In this document: positions 1-9,316 of the stretch, piece after piece | Layout: every line of letters starts with the position of its first letter | How positions within the stretch are numbered: position 1 is the stretch's first letter | NCBI GenBank assembly: GCA_001557035.1 | Contig: LSKJ01000780.1 | Span: forward strand, 1-26,066 | Direction: 5' to 3' | DNA length: 26,066 nt | Origin: Rhodospirillaceae bacterium CCH5-H10 | GTDB lineage: Bacteria; Pseudomonadota; Alphaproteobacteria; Reyranellales; Reyranellaceae | Made by a program: the position numbers and the translations under genes | The notes under the pieces: generated by a model | The model's database searches: none | Seen by the model: only the letters and a program-made list of their open reading frames with translations | What the model was told of the DNA's origin: nothing

Positions 1-51
1 CCGTCGTCGCCCCCGGCGCCGCCGGGCGGCACCGCCGTGCGGTCCCGCTGA
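1..51 (+). CDS. mreC: C-terminal tail of MreC (partial, enters from left edge)
   Basis: Frame 1 is open from the first base to a TGA at 49-51. It encodes 16 residues rich in Pro, Gly and Ala, like the disordered tails seen at MreC C-termini. Identity rests on position: the frame ends one base before the mreD start, and mreC directly precedes mreD in rod-shape operons. The fragment has no diagnostic motif, so the call is an inference from gene order. Confidence 0.6.
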   Translation, partial: PSSPPAPPGGTAVRSR

Positions 52-52
52 C

Positions 53-625
53 ATGCGGACCGACGGCACGCTCGCTCTCCTGGATCGCTGGGGCCGGGCC
101 GCGCTTCCCGGCACGGTCCTGCTGTTCTTCGTGCTGCTGACCCTGGCCCCGCTGCGCGCGCCCTATCTTTCGGATGCCCTGCCGCTGCTGCCGGCGCTGG
201 TGGTCTTCCAGTTCAGCCTGGCGACGCCCGAGCGGCTGCCGGGACCGCTGCTGCTGGCCCTGGGCGTCCTGCTCGACCTGCTGCTGGGAGGGCCGGGCGC
301 CCCGGTCGGCATCAGCGCGCTGGGCTTCGTCCTGATCCGCGCCGCCGTCGTGGCCAACCGCCGCTACCTCGTGGGCGTTCCGTTCCTGTTCCAGTGGATC
401 GGCTTCTGCATCGTCTGCTGGGGCTTCGTGGCGCTGGTCTGGGCCTTCACCACCCTCTGGACCTGGGCGGCCATCGATCCGGTACCCGCGATGCTGCAGT
501 ATGTGGTGGTGATCGTGATCTACCCGCTGCTGGCCCCGCTGCTCGCGCGCGTGCGCGCCCGCGACCCGCTGAACATCCCCGAACTGTCGCGCGGCGGCGC
601 GCGGACGGGGGAGACGGCGCTATGA
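53..625 (+). CDS. mreD: Rod shape-determining membrane protein MreD
   Basis: MreD is a small inner-membrane member of the elongasome, which directs lateral-wall peptidoglycan synthesis with MreB, MreC, PBP2 and RodA. The 190-residue product is almost entirely hydrophobic, with about five or six membrane segments between residues 15 and 165 and a short charged C-terminus. MreD is poorly conserved in sequence, so the call rests on its size, hydrophobicity and place between the mreC tail and the PBP2 gene. Its TGA stop overlaps the next ATG (ATGA at 622-625), which suggests translational coupling. The ATG at 53 follows the previous stop by one base. The usual length is about 160-180 residues, so this copy is slightly long. 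Confidence 0.85.
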   Translation: MRTDGTLALLDRWGRAALPGTVLLFFVLLTLAPLRAPYLSDALPLLPALVVFQFSLATPERLPGPLLLALGVLLDLLLGGPGAPVGISALGFVLIRAAVVANRRYLVGVPFLFQWIGFCIVCWGFVALVWAFTTLWTWAAIDPVPAMLQYVVVIVIYPLLAPLLARVRARDPLNIPELSRGGARTGETAL

Positions 626-2517
626 AGAATTTCCGCAAGGGCGACGGCGAACGCAGCGGGCTGTTCACGCGCCGTGCGCTGGTGCTCGGCGGCGCACAGG
701 CGGTGCTGATGACGGCGCTCGCCGGCCGCCTCTACCAGCTTCAGGTGGTCGAGACCGACCGTTTCGCCACGATGGCCGAGGAGAACCGCATCAACATGCG
801 GCTGCTGGCGCCGTCGCGCGGCCAGATCTTCGACCGCAGCGGCGTGCCTTTGGCGGTCAACCGCAACAATTTCCGCGCCATGGCGACGTCGGATCGCGGC
901 CGCGGCGCCGACCTGCTGGTCGAGCGCCTCGACCAGATCTTCTCCCTGGGTGAGACGGAGAAGGTCCGCCTGCTGCGCGAGCTGCGCCGCAGCCGCAACG
1001 CCCAGCCCATCGTGGTGCGCGAGAATCTCGGCTGGGAAGAGGTGGCGCGGCTCGAATTCAACGCCCCCGACCTGCCCGGCGTGTTCATCGACCTCGGCCA
1101 GTCGCGCGACTATCCCGAGGGCGAGCTAATGAGCCACATCGTGGGCTACACGGGCCGCGTCGCCGACGAGGATCTCGCCGGCCGCGACGATCCGGTGCTG
1201 CAGCTCGCGACCATGCGGTTCGGCAAGAAGGGCGTCGAGCGCTCGCTCGAGGACAATCTGCGGGGCCGTGCCGGCGCCGTTCAGGTCGAGGTCAACGCCG
1301 TCGGTCGCGTCGTTCGCGAACTCGACCGGACGGAGGGTCAGCCCGGCGCCAACGCGCTGCTGACCATCGATCTCGACATCCAGCGCTTCGCCACGGAGAA
1401 GATGAAGGAGCACAAGAGCGGCTCCGTCGTCGTGCTCGACGTCGTCACCGGCGACGTGATCGCCATGGTCTCGACACCCGGCTTCGATCCCTCGACCTTC
1501 GCGCGGGGAATCACGCAGACCGAATGGCGCGACCTGCTCGACAATCCCGAGCGGCCCCTGCACAACAAGGCGATCGCGGGCGTCTATCCGCCGGGCTCGA
1601 CCTACAAGATGGTGACGGCTCTCGCCGCCCTCGAGGCCAAGGTGATCGACCCGTGGACCCGGCTGCCGTGCCCCGGCTTCCTCGAACTCGGCAACATCAA
1701 GTTCCACTGCTGGCTGAAGGGCGGCCATGGCTCGACCAACGTCAGCGAAGCCATCGCCATGTCGTGCGACTGCTTCTTCTATGAAGCGGCGCGCCGGGCC
1801 GGCATTGACCGCGTGAGCGACATGGCCCAGCGGCTGGGCTTCGGCAAGGTGAGCGAGCTCGGCCTGCCGGGCGAGTCCGCTGCCAACCAGCCGACGCGGG
1901 CGTGGAAGCAGGAGAAGATCGGCAAGCCGTGGCAGCACGGCGACACGTTCAACCTCGGCATCGGCCAGGGCTATATGACCGCGACGCCGCTGCAGCTCGC
2001 CATCATGACGGCGCGCATCGCCAACGGCGGTTACGAGGTCCAGCCCAACCTGCTGCTGGCCAAGGCGACCCCGCGCGAGGAGCTGGTGCCGCCGGCGGTG
2101 CGCACCAAGCCGACGGCGCCCTCGCTGCGGCTCAACCCGCAGCATCTGGCGATCGTGCGCCAGGGCATGTCCGACGTCGTCAACAGCAGCCAGGGCACGG
2201 CCAATGCGCTGCGCGTCAAGCAGCCGGAGTTGACCTATGCCGGCAAGACCGGCACCGCCCAGGTCAAGCGCATCACCGAGCGCGAGCGTGAGATGGGCAT
2301 CACCCAGGCCTCGCTGCCGTGGCACCTGCGCCATCACGCGCTGTTCGTCTGCTACGGCCCGGTCGACAATCCGCGCTATGCCTGCGCCGTGATCGTCGAG
2401 CATGGCCAGGCCGGCGGCGCCACCGCGGGTCCGATCGGCCGCGACGTGCTGGTCGAGACGATGAAGCGCGATCCGTCGCGTCGTACCGACCGCTTCAAGA
2501 AGATGGCGTCGCGATGA
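622..2517 (+). CDS. mrdA: Penicillin-binding protein 2, peptidoglycan transpeptidase
   Basis: This class B penicillin-binding protein cross-links peptidoglycan during cell elongation, working in the periplasm with RodA as glycosyltransferase partner. The 631-residue product has a short cytoplasmic N-terminus, one membrane anchor at about residues 16-40, a dimerisation/pedestal domain to about residue 260, and the transpeptidase domain. The three penicillin-binding motifs are present: STYK with nucleophile Ser326 and Lys329, SCD at 381-383, and KTG from Lys542. These lie within four residues of the E. coli PBP2 positions, and SxD rather than SxN is typical of PBP2. The ATG at 622 is chosen because it overlaps the mreD stop. 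A longer frame opens upstream, but it would run through mreD. Confidence 0.95.
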   Translation: MKNFRKGDGERSGLFTRRALVLGGAQAVLMTALAGRLYQLQVVETDRFATMAEENRINMRLLAPSRGQIFDRSGVPLAVNRNNFRAMATSDRGRGADLLVERLDQIFSLGETEKVRLLRELRRSRNAQPIVVRENLGWEEVARLEFNAPDLPGVFIDLGQSRDYPEGELMSHIVGYTGRVADEDLAGRDDPVLQLATMRFGKKGVERSLEDNLRGRAGAVQVEVNAVGRVVRELDRTEGQPGANALLTIDLDIQRFATEKMKEHKSGSVVVLDVVTGDVIAMVSTPGFDPSTFARGITQTEWRDLLDNPERPLHNKAIAGVYPPGSTYKMVTALAALEAKVIDPWTRLPCPGFLELGNIKFHCWLKGGHGSTNVSEAIAMSCDCFFYEAARRAGIDRVSDMAQRLGFGKVSELGLPGESAANQPTRAWKQEKIGKPWQHGDTFNLGIGQGYMTATPLQLAIMTARIANGGYEVQPNLLLAKATPREELVPPAVRTKPTAPSLRLNPQHLAIVRQGMSDVVNSSQGTANALRVKQPELTYAGKTGTAQVKRITEREREMGITQASLPWHLRHHALFVCYGPVDNPRYACAVIVEHGQAGGATAGPIGRDVLVETMKRDPSRRTDRFKKMASR

Positions 2518-3668
2518 CGCTCGCGGCGATGGGCAGCAGCCCGGCGCTCGACGCGCCGGCGCCGGTCGGTTTCGCCGAGAAGATCTGGCGCATCAACTGG
2601 GGCCTCGTGCTGGTGCTGACGGCGATCGCCGGCGTCGGCGTGCTGGCGCTCTATTCGGCGGCCGGTGGAAGATTCGAGCCGTGGGCGGCGCGTCATGCGG
2701 TGCGCTACGGCTCGGCCTTCATCCTGATGCTGGTGGTGGCCCTGATCCACCCCAAGGTCTGGCTGTCGCTGGCCTGGCCGATCTACATCGTGTCGGTGCT
2801 GATGCTGATCGCGGTCGACGTCATCGGCAAGATCGGCATGGGCGCCCAGCGCTGGCTGGTGATCGGCCCGATGCAGATCCAGCCGTCCGAGATCGCCAAG
2901 GTCGCCGTCATCCTGGTGATCGCGCGCTACTATCACGGCCTGCGGCGCGAGCAGGCCTCGCAGTTCGTCTACACCCTGCCGCCGCTGATGATGATCCTGG
3001 TGGTGGTCGGCCTGGTCATGGTCCAGCCCGATCTCGGCACCGCGATGATGGTGCTGATGGGCGGCGGCGCGCTCCTGTTCGTGGCGGGGGTGCGCATCTG
3101 GATGTTCCTGGCGGCCGGGGTAAGTGCCGTGGCCTGCCTGCCCATCGCCTGGTCGCTGATGCACGACTACCAGAAGAAGCGCGTGCTCACCTTCCTCGAT
3201 CCCGACCGCGATCCGCTGGGCGCCGGCTACCACATCACCCAGTCGAAGATCGCCATCGGCTCGGGCGGCATGTTCGGCAAGGGATTCCTGAAGGGCACGC
3301 AATCCTCGCTGAACTTCCTGCCCGAGAAGCAGACCGATTTCATCTTCACGACCTTCGTCGAGGAATGGGGCATGGCCGGTGCGCTCGTCCTGCTAGGCCT
3401 GTTTGCCCTGGTGGTGGTCTGGGGCTTCTCCATCGCCTTCCGCAGCCAGCACCATTTCGGCCGCCTGCTGGCGCTGGGCGTCACGGCGATGCTGTTCCTC
3501 TACGTGTTCATCAACACCGCCATGGTGATGGGCATGCTGCCCGTGGTCGGCGTCCCGCTGCCGCTGGTCAGCAACGGCGGCACCGCGCTGCTGTCGGTCA
3601 TGTTCGCCTGCGGACTGCTGATCGGGGTCAACGTCTACCGCGATGCGCAACTGCCGCGGACCCGGTAG
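2514..3668 (+). CDS. rodA: RodA, SEDS peptidoglycan glycosyltransferase
   Basis: RodA (MrdB) polymerises lipid II into glycan strands and forms a complex with PBP2. The 384-residue product has about ten membrane segments. SEDS hallmarks visible in order are WLVIGPMQIQPSEIAK, the VQPDLGTAM segment, and GSGGMFGKGF followed by the large periplasmic loop with LPEKQTDFIF. Asp275 in TDFIF corresponds to the catalytic Asp of E. coli RodA (Asp262). The C-terminus has the PLPLVSNGG segment typical of the family. The ATG at 2514 overlaps the PBP2 stop (ATGA), the second such coupling in this operon, so the start is well supported. It is the last gene of the cluster, and no strong terminator follows before the tRNA promoter. 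Confidence 0.95.
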   Translation: MTLAAMGSSPALDAPAPVGFAEKIWRINWGLVLVLTAIAGVGVLALYSAAGGRFEPWAARHAVRYGSAFILMLVVALIHPKVWLSLAWPIYIVSVLMLIAVDVIGKIGMGAQRWLVIGPMQIQPSEIAKVAVILVIARYYHGLRREQASQFVYTLPPLMMILVVVGLVMVQPDLGTAMMVLMGGGALLFVAGVRIWMFLAAGVSAVACLPIAWSLMHDYQKKRVLTFLDPDRDPLGAGYHITQSKIAIGSGGMFGKGFLKGTQSSLNFLPEKQTDFIFTTFVEEWGMAGALVLLGLFALVVVWGFSIAFRSQHHFGRLLALGVTAMLFLYVFINTAMVMGMLPVVGVPLPLVSNGGTALLSVMFACGLLIGVNVYRDAQLPRTR

Positions 3669-3701
3669 GCGAGCCGGGAAAAATTCCTTCGAACGGGGCT
3701 A

Positions 3702-3730
3702 TCGACAAGGCGGAACAGCCTTGCTATAGC
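3702..3730 (+). promoter_or_regulatory. Promoter of tRNA-Lys
   Basis: A -35-like TCGACA at 3702-3707 is followed after exactly 17 bases by TATAGC at 3725-3730. The -10 is preceded by TTGC, giving CTTGCTATAGC, a form common upstream of stable RNA genes in alphaproteobacteria (from memory). The expected start is near 3737, about 30 bases before the mature tRNA 5' end. This is inferred from sequence only. Confidence 0.6.
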
Positions 3731-3766
3731 CGCCGCCTTCCGGGCAATGACCCTGCTAGGCAGTGG

Positions 3767-3842
3767 GGGCGCATAGCTCAGTTGGTAGAGCAGCTGACTC
3801 TTAATCAGCTTGTCCCAGGTTCGAGCCCTGGTGCGCCCACCA
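3767..3842 (+). tRNA. tRNA-Lys(CTT)
   Basis: The 76-base gene folds as a standard cloverleaf. The acceptor GGGCGCA (3767-3773) pairs with TGCGCCC (3832-3838), followed by A and an encoded CCA (3840-3842). The D-arm contains AGCTCAGTTGGTAGAGC. The anticodon stem GCTGA/TCAGC encloses loop CTCTTAA with anticodon CTT at 3800-3802. The T-arm contains GGTTCGAGCC. This tRNA reads AAG lysine codons, the dominant Lys codon in this GC-rich genome. No duplicate of its 3' end was seen in the window, so there is no sign of use as an integration site. Confidence 0.97.
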
Positions 3843-3915
3843 ATGCCCGCAAGCACTTACCCGATCGATCCACAGGAACATGAGCGGTACGGGTTGGACC
3901 CATCCAACTCGCACG

Positions 3916-3945
3916 GCTGCTGAGCGCTCTCAGAAGAGCGGCAGC
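3916..3945. terminator. Stem-loop at the tetR 3' end (possible terminator)
   Basis: GCTGC, a TGAG bulge, then CGCTCT-CAGA-AGAGCG and GCAGC form an 11-bp stem with one four-base bulge and a four-base loop. It overlaps the last codons of the TetR-type gene on the minus strand and lies about 75 bases past the tRNA. No T-run follows on either strand, so termination is only a possibility. Confidence 0.3.
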
Positions 3946-4571
3946 GGCTTCGAGGCGACCTGCCGTGCCCGGGCCGGGCGAACGCCGAGGGCGCGCAGGA
4001 TGGTGGCCGTGACGTCGGTCGCGTGGGTCTTGCGCGCCGCGCCCAGCGCGATGTTGCGCATGCCTTCCATGGTGGTGCCGATCACCAGGTCGAGCGCCGC
4101 GGCCTCGCTGTCGACGGTGAACTCGCCCGACTTCATGCCCTTGCGCAGCTCGGTCGCCACGAACCCCGTGATGGTCTTGCGGAACGCCGGATCGATCGAG
4201 GCGACGTCGAGGACCAGCAGCGCCCAGCTCGGGCTGTCCTTCGCGAGGCCCAGGTACCGGCGGCAGCCGGCGGCCATCTGCTCCGCCGCCGTCTCGAGCT
4301 GCGCGCGGCCCGGTGCGCTGCGGCTGCGGATGGTCTCGGCGATGTCCAGCGCGACCGCGCTCACGATATCGGCCTTGCTGCGGAAGTGATTGTAGACGGT
4401 GCCGATGGTGACGTCGGCCGCCGCCGCGATCTCGGGCAGGGCGGTCGCCGCGACGCCGCGCGCCGAGAACACCTGGATCGCCGCGGCCACGAGCTGACGG
4501 CGCGTGCGCTCGCGCTTGGAAAGCCGTTCGCCGGAACGTGCAGGCTGCAGGATGTCGGGAAGGCGTTCCAT
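3930..4571 (-). CDS. TetR/AcrR-family transcriptional regulator
   Basis: This is a one-component repressor or activator that binds DNA through an N-terminal helix-turn-helix and a ligand through a variable C-terminal domain. The 213-residue product has the TetR HTH at about residues 18-65: KRERTRRQLVAAAIQVFSAR, then DVTIGTVYNHFRSKADIV. The rest is an all-helical ligand/dimerisation domain. The gene is divergent from the sulfatase gene, which suggests it controls that gene. I chose the ATG at 4571. A TTG at 4619 would extend the frame by 16 residues, but that extension would be encoded by the AT-rich palindromic stretch that looks like the operator. The ligand is unknown. Confidence 0.88.
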   Translation of the reverse strand: MERLPDILQPARSGERLSKRERTRRQLVAAAIQVFSARGVAATALPEIAAAADVTIGTVYNHFRSKADIVSAVALDIAETIRSRSAPGRAQLETAAEQMAAGCRRYLGLAKDSPSWALLVLDVASIDPAFRKTITGFVATELRKGMKSGEFTVDSEAAALDLVIGTTMEGMRNIALGAARKTHATDVTATILRALGVRPARARQVASKPLPLF

Positions 4572-4581
4572 GTCGGCTTTC

Positions 4582-4620
4582 AATTGCACTTGTCGTTCAA
4601 TTTTATATGGGTCATACAAT
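4582..4620. promoter_or_regulatory. AT-rich divergent promoter/operator region
   Basis: The 83-base gap between the TetR-type and sulfatase starts contains an AT-rich island in otherwise GC-rich DNA. TTATATG-GGT-CATACAA (4603-4619) is a 17-base palindrome with one mismatched pair, and AATTG-N11-CAATT (4582-4602) is a second inverted repeat. CAATTTT occurs twice, 19 bases apart (4598 and 4617). TACAAT (4615-4620) could be a -10 for the sulfatase gene. The size and position fit a TetR-family operator, but binding is inferred. Confidence 0.45.
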
Positions 4621-4654
4621 TTTGGCGGGGAGAGTTTTCGATACGGGTATTGTC

Positions 4655-6442
4655 ATGACGCAGCGTAAACAATCCAGGCCCGACCCGGCGCGGCGCGCCT
4701 TCCTCACGGCGGCCTCCGGTGCCGCGCTCGCTTCGTTCTTTGTGCCATCTCTCGCCCGAAACGCGCGCGCCCAGACACCGGCGGCGCCCGCCATCGTTCC
4801 CGCGAGCAACCGGAACGCGCGGCCGAACATCCTGTTCGTCTTCACCGACCAGGAACGCTACCACGCGCAATGGCCGCAGGGCCTGTTCTTGCCCGGGCAT
4901 GAGCGCTTGCAGAAGCGGGGAGTGACGTTCACGAACCACCAGTGTCCCGCGACGATGTGCACCTCGTCGCGCTCGGTCATGATGACGGGCCTGCAGACTC
5001 CCGACAATGGCATGTTCGAGAATCTCGACGTGCCGTGGATGGGGGATCTGCCGCTCGCCCATCCCACGCTCGGCCATCTGCTGCGCAAGGCGGGCTACTA
5101 CACCGCCTACAAGGGCAAGTGGCATCTCAGCAGGGCGACCGACACGCGCGAGATCGGCTCGTTCATGACGGCCGAGATGGAGAAGTACGGCTTCGCCGAC
5201 AACTTCTCGCCCGGTGACCTGATCGGCCACACGCTGGGCGGTTACGGCTTCGACCACCTGACCGCCGGCAGCGCCATCAACTGGCTGCGCACGTCCGGGC
5301 GGCCGCTGTCGGACGAGGGCAAGCCGTGGTGCATGACGGTGAGCTTCGTCAATCCGCACGACGTCATGTACTTCAACACCGACGCGCCGGGCGAAAGCGT
5401 GCAGGACACCGGCAGGCTGCGCCTGCATGCGGCCCGCGCGCCCGAACATGCGCTGTACAAGTCCACCTGGGACATCCCCGTGCCGGCCACCTTGCGCCAG
5501 CCGTTCGACGCGCCCGGCCGGCCGCCGGCGCATCGCGAGTTCGACCGGATCTGGGACTACATCCTGGGCAACGTGCCGCTCGAGGACGCGCGCTGGAAGC
5601 GCTTCAACGACTACTACATCAACTGCATCCGCAACGTGGATCGCTCGATGGAGGCCCTGTTCATCGAACTGGAGTCGCTGGGGCTCGCCGACAACACCAT
5701 CATCGTCTTCACGGCCGACCACGGCGAGATGGCCGGGGCGCACGGCCTGCGGGGCAAGGGGCCCTTCGCCTACCGCGAGACCAATCACCTGCCGTTCCTG
5801 GTCGTCCATCCCGACGTGAAGGGCGGGCAGCAGAGTCGCTCCCTGTCGAGCCATATCGACATCGTGCCGACGCTGCTGTCGATGGCCGGCGTGAAGAAGG
5901 ACCAGGCCAGCGAATTCGCCGGGCGCGAACTGCCGGGGCGGGACCTCTCTGCCGTGCTCGCCAATCCCGGCAGCCAGCCGCTCGACGCGGTCCGGTCCGC
6001 GACCCTGTTCACCTACAGCGGGCTGGCCAGCAACGACGCCTCCGTGTTCGACTTCGCCGCCAGGGCCTTCCTCGCCGGCAAGGACCCGAAGGAGGAGGCG
6101 AAGCGTCAGGGCTTCAAGCCCGATCTCCGCAAGCGCGGCCATGTCCGGTCGGCCTTCGACGGCCGCCATCGCTTCACGCGCTACTTCTCGCCGCTCGACC
6201 ACAACAGCCCCAGGACGCTCGACGACCTGTTCAGGTGGAACGACGTCGAACTGTTCGATCTGTCCAGCGATCCGTCGGAGGCCAACAACCTGGCGGTCGA
6301 CCGCAAGTCCAACGCCGAGCTGCTGGTCGCCATGAACGGCAAGCTCGAGGCGATCATCAAGGCCGAGATAGGCAAGGATGACGGGCGCGAGCTCCCCAAC
6401 CTGCCGGGCGTGGACTGGGGACTCGACAAGATCGACCTCTAG
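4655..6442 (+). CDS. Tat-exported sulfatase (type I family) with variant CTSSR signature
   Basis: The enzyme is predicted to hydrolyse a sulfate (or phosphonate/phosphate) ester outside the cytoplasm. The 595-residue product begins with a twin-arginine signal, ARRAFLTAASG, followed by a hydrophobic stretch and ARNARAQ near residues 33-40. Alkaline-phosphatase-superfamily features follow: NILFVFTDQ with metal-site Asp65, the nucleophile segment CTSSR at 102-106, KGKWH at 153-157, and ADHGE with Asp355-His356. The usual formylglycine motif is CxPxR; here Ser replaces Pro. The substrate class (choline, aryl or glycan sulfate) cannot be fixed. Its divergent TetR-type neighbour probably regulates it. 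An in-frame ATG at 4607 would lengthen the n-region; 4655 is preferred because the RR motif then sits near the start. Confidence 0.85.
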   Translation: MTQRKQSRPDPARRAFLTAASGAALASFFVPSLARNARAQTPAAPAIVPASNRNARPNILFVFTDQERYHAQWPQGLFLPGHERLQKRGVTFTNHQCPATMCTSSRSVMMTGLQTPDNGMFENLDVPWMGDLPLAHPTLGHLLRKAGYYTAYKGKWHLSRATDTREIGSFMTAEMEKYGFADNFSPGDLIGHTLGGYGFDHLTAGSAINWLRTSGRPLSDEGKPWCMTVSFVNPHDVMYFNTDAPGESVQDTGRLRLHAARAPEHALYKSTWDIPVPATLRQPFDAPGRPPAHREFDRIWDYILGNVPLEDARWKRFNDYYINCIRNVDRSMEALFIELESLGLADNTIIVFTADHGEMAGAHGLRGKGPFAYRETNHLPFLVVHPDVKGGQQSRSLSSHIDIVPTLLSMAGVKKDQASEFAGRELPGRDLSAVLANPGSQPLDAVRSATLFTYSGLASNDASVFDFAARAFLAGKDPKEEAKRQGFKPDLRKRGHVRSAFDGRHRFTRYFSPLDHNSPRTLDDLFRWNDVELFDLSSDPSEANNLAVDRKSNAELLVAMNGKLEAIIKAEIGKDDGRELPNLPGVDWGLDKIDL

Positions 6443-6470
6443 GGTTCTTCAAGTCGCATTGACCCACTCA

Positions 6471-6576
6471 CCTCATCCTGAGGAGGCGCCCAGCGCCGTC
6501 TCGAAGGATGGGCAACGAGCGCGGTGCGTGTTCCCACCCTTCGAGACGCGGCTCTTGGCCGCTCCTCAGGGTGAGG
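6471..6576. repeat. Palindromic intergenic repeat, family A copy 1
   Basis: A 106-base element begins with CCTCATCCTGAGGAG and ends with CTCCTCAGGGTGAGG. Its inner blocks are GTCTCGAAGGATGGG (left) and CCCACCCTTCGAGAC (right). The arms pair over nearly their whole length. Each arm contains a small internal hairpin (GGCGC-CCA-GCGCC on the left, GCGGC-TCTTG-GCCGC on the right), so the whole can fold as a four-way junction. A related copy lies at 22797-22903. It sits 28 bases after the sulfatase stop. Confidence 0.9.
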
Positions 6577-6776
6577 CCGGTGCTGGACCGCTCGCCTCGA
6601 TTCAATCTCGCCGATAAGCGCTCCAGGCCGGGCTTCCGGCGGCTCTTGATCTGGCGCAATGTCGCGACGGCATTGCGTGATCATATGTCTCCGTTCGCCA
6701 GGGAGAGTCTCGTGCGTGCGATTCGGATGATGACGAGAGCCGTGGCGACGCTCTATCGCCCGGGCATCGGTCGGTC
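6577..6776. other. Non-coding spacer before the P-type ATPase
   Basis: This 200-base stretch follows the palindrome and precedes the ATPase start. Short open frames cross it, but they begin inside the palindrome and show no recognisable protein or ribosome-binding site. It must hold the ATPase promoter unless that gene is read from upstream. I see no convincing -35/-10 pair and no strong Shine-Dalgarno directly before 6777. Confidence 0.5.
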
Positions 6777-9246
<2,470 letters not shown>

Positions 9247-9257
<11 letters not shown>

Positions 9258-9271
9258 ACGCCGGCGACTTT
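9247..9271 (+). terminator. Terminator-like hairpin at the ATPase 3' end
   Basis: GCCGGCG (9247-9253) and CGCCGGC (9259-9265) form a perfect 7-bp stem around loop CTGAA that includes part of the stop codon. GACTTT follows. The T-tract is short, so termination may be partial. Confidence 0.45.
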
Positions 9272-9316
9272 CCCCCGCCGAGGCTTGCTACACTGGGGCG
9301 CTTCCGGAGTTCAGCC

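Noticed and set aside
1126..2403. Long open frame on the minus strand opposite PBP2 (425 codons).
   Set aside because: It is antisense to a gene with intact catalytic motifs. Its His/Arg/Gly/Ala-rich product is the usual shadow of GC-rich coding DNA and has no ribosome-binding site.
3659..3685. CCCGG/CCGGG hairpin just after rodA as a terminator.
   Set aside because: The stem is only five base pairs with an eight-base loop and is followed by A residues rather than T.
3767..3842. tRNA-Lys as an integration site for a genomic island.
   Set aside because: No integrase and no second copy of the tRNA 3' end were seen; the flanking genes look chromosomal.
4580..6202. Minus-strand open frame opposite the sulfatase gene (540 codons).
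   Set aside because: It is a shadow frame with low-complexity composition and no recognisable domain; the plus strand encodes a clear sulfatase.
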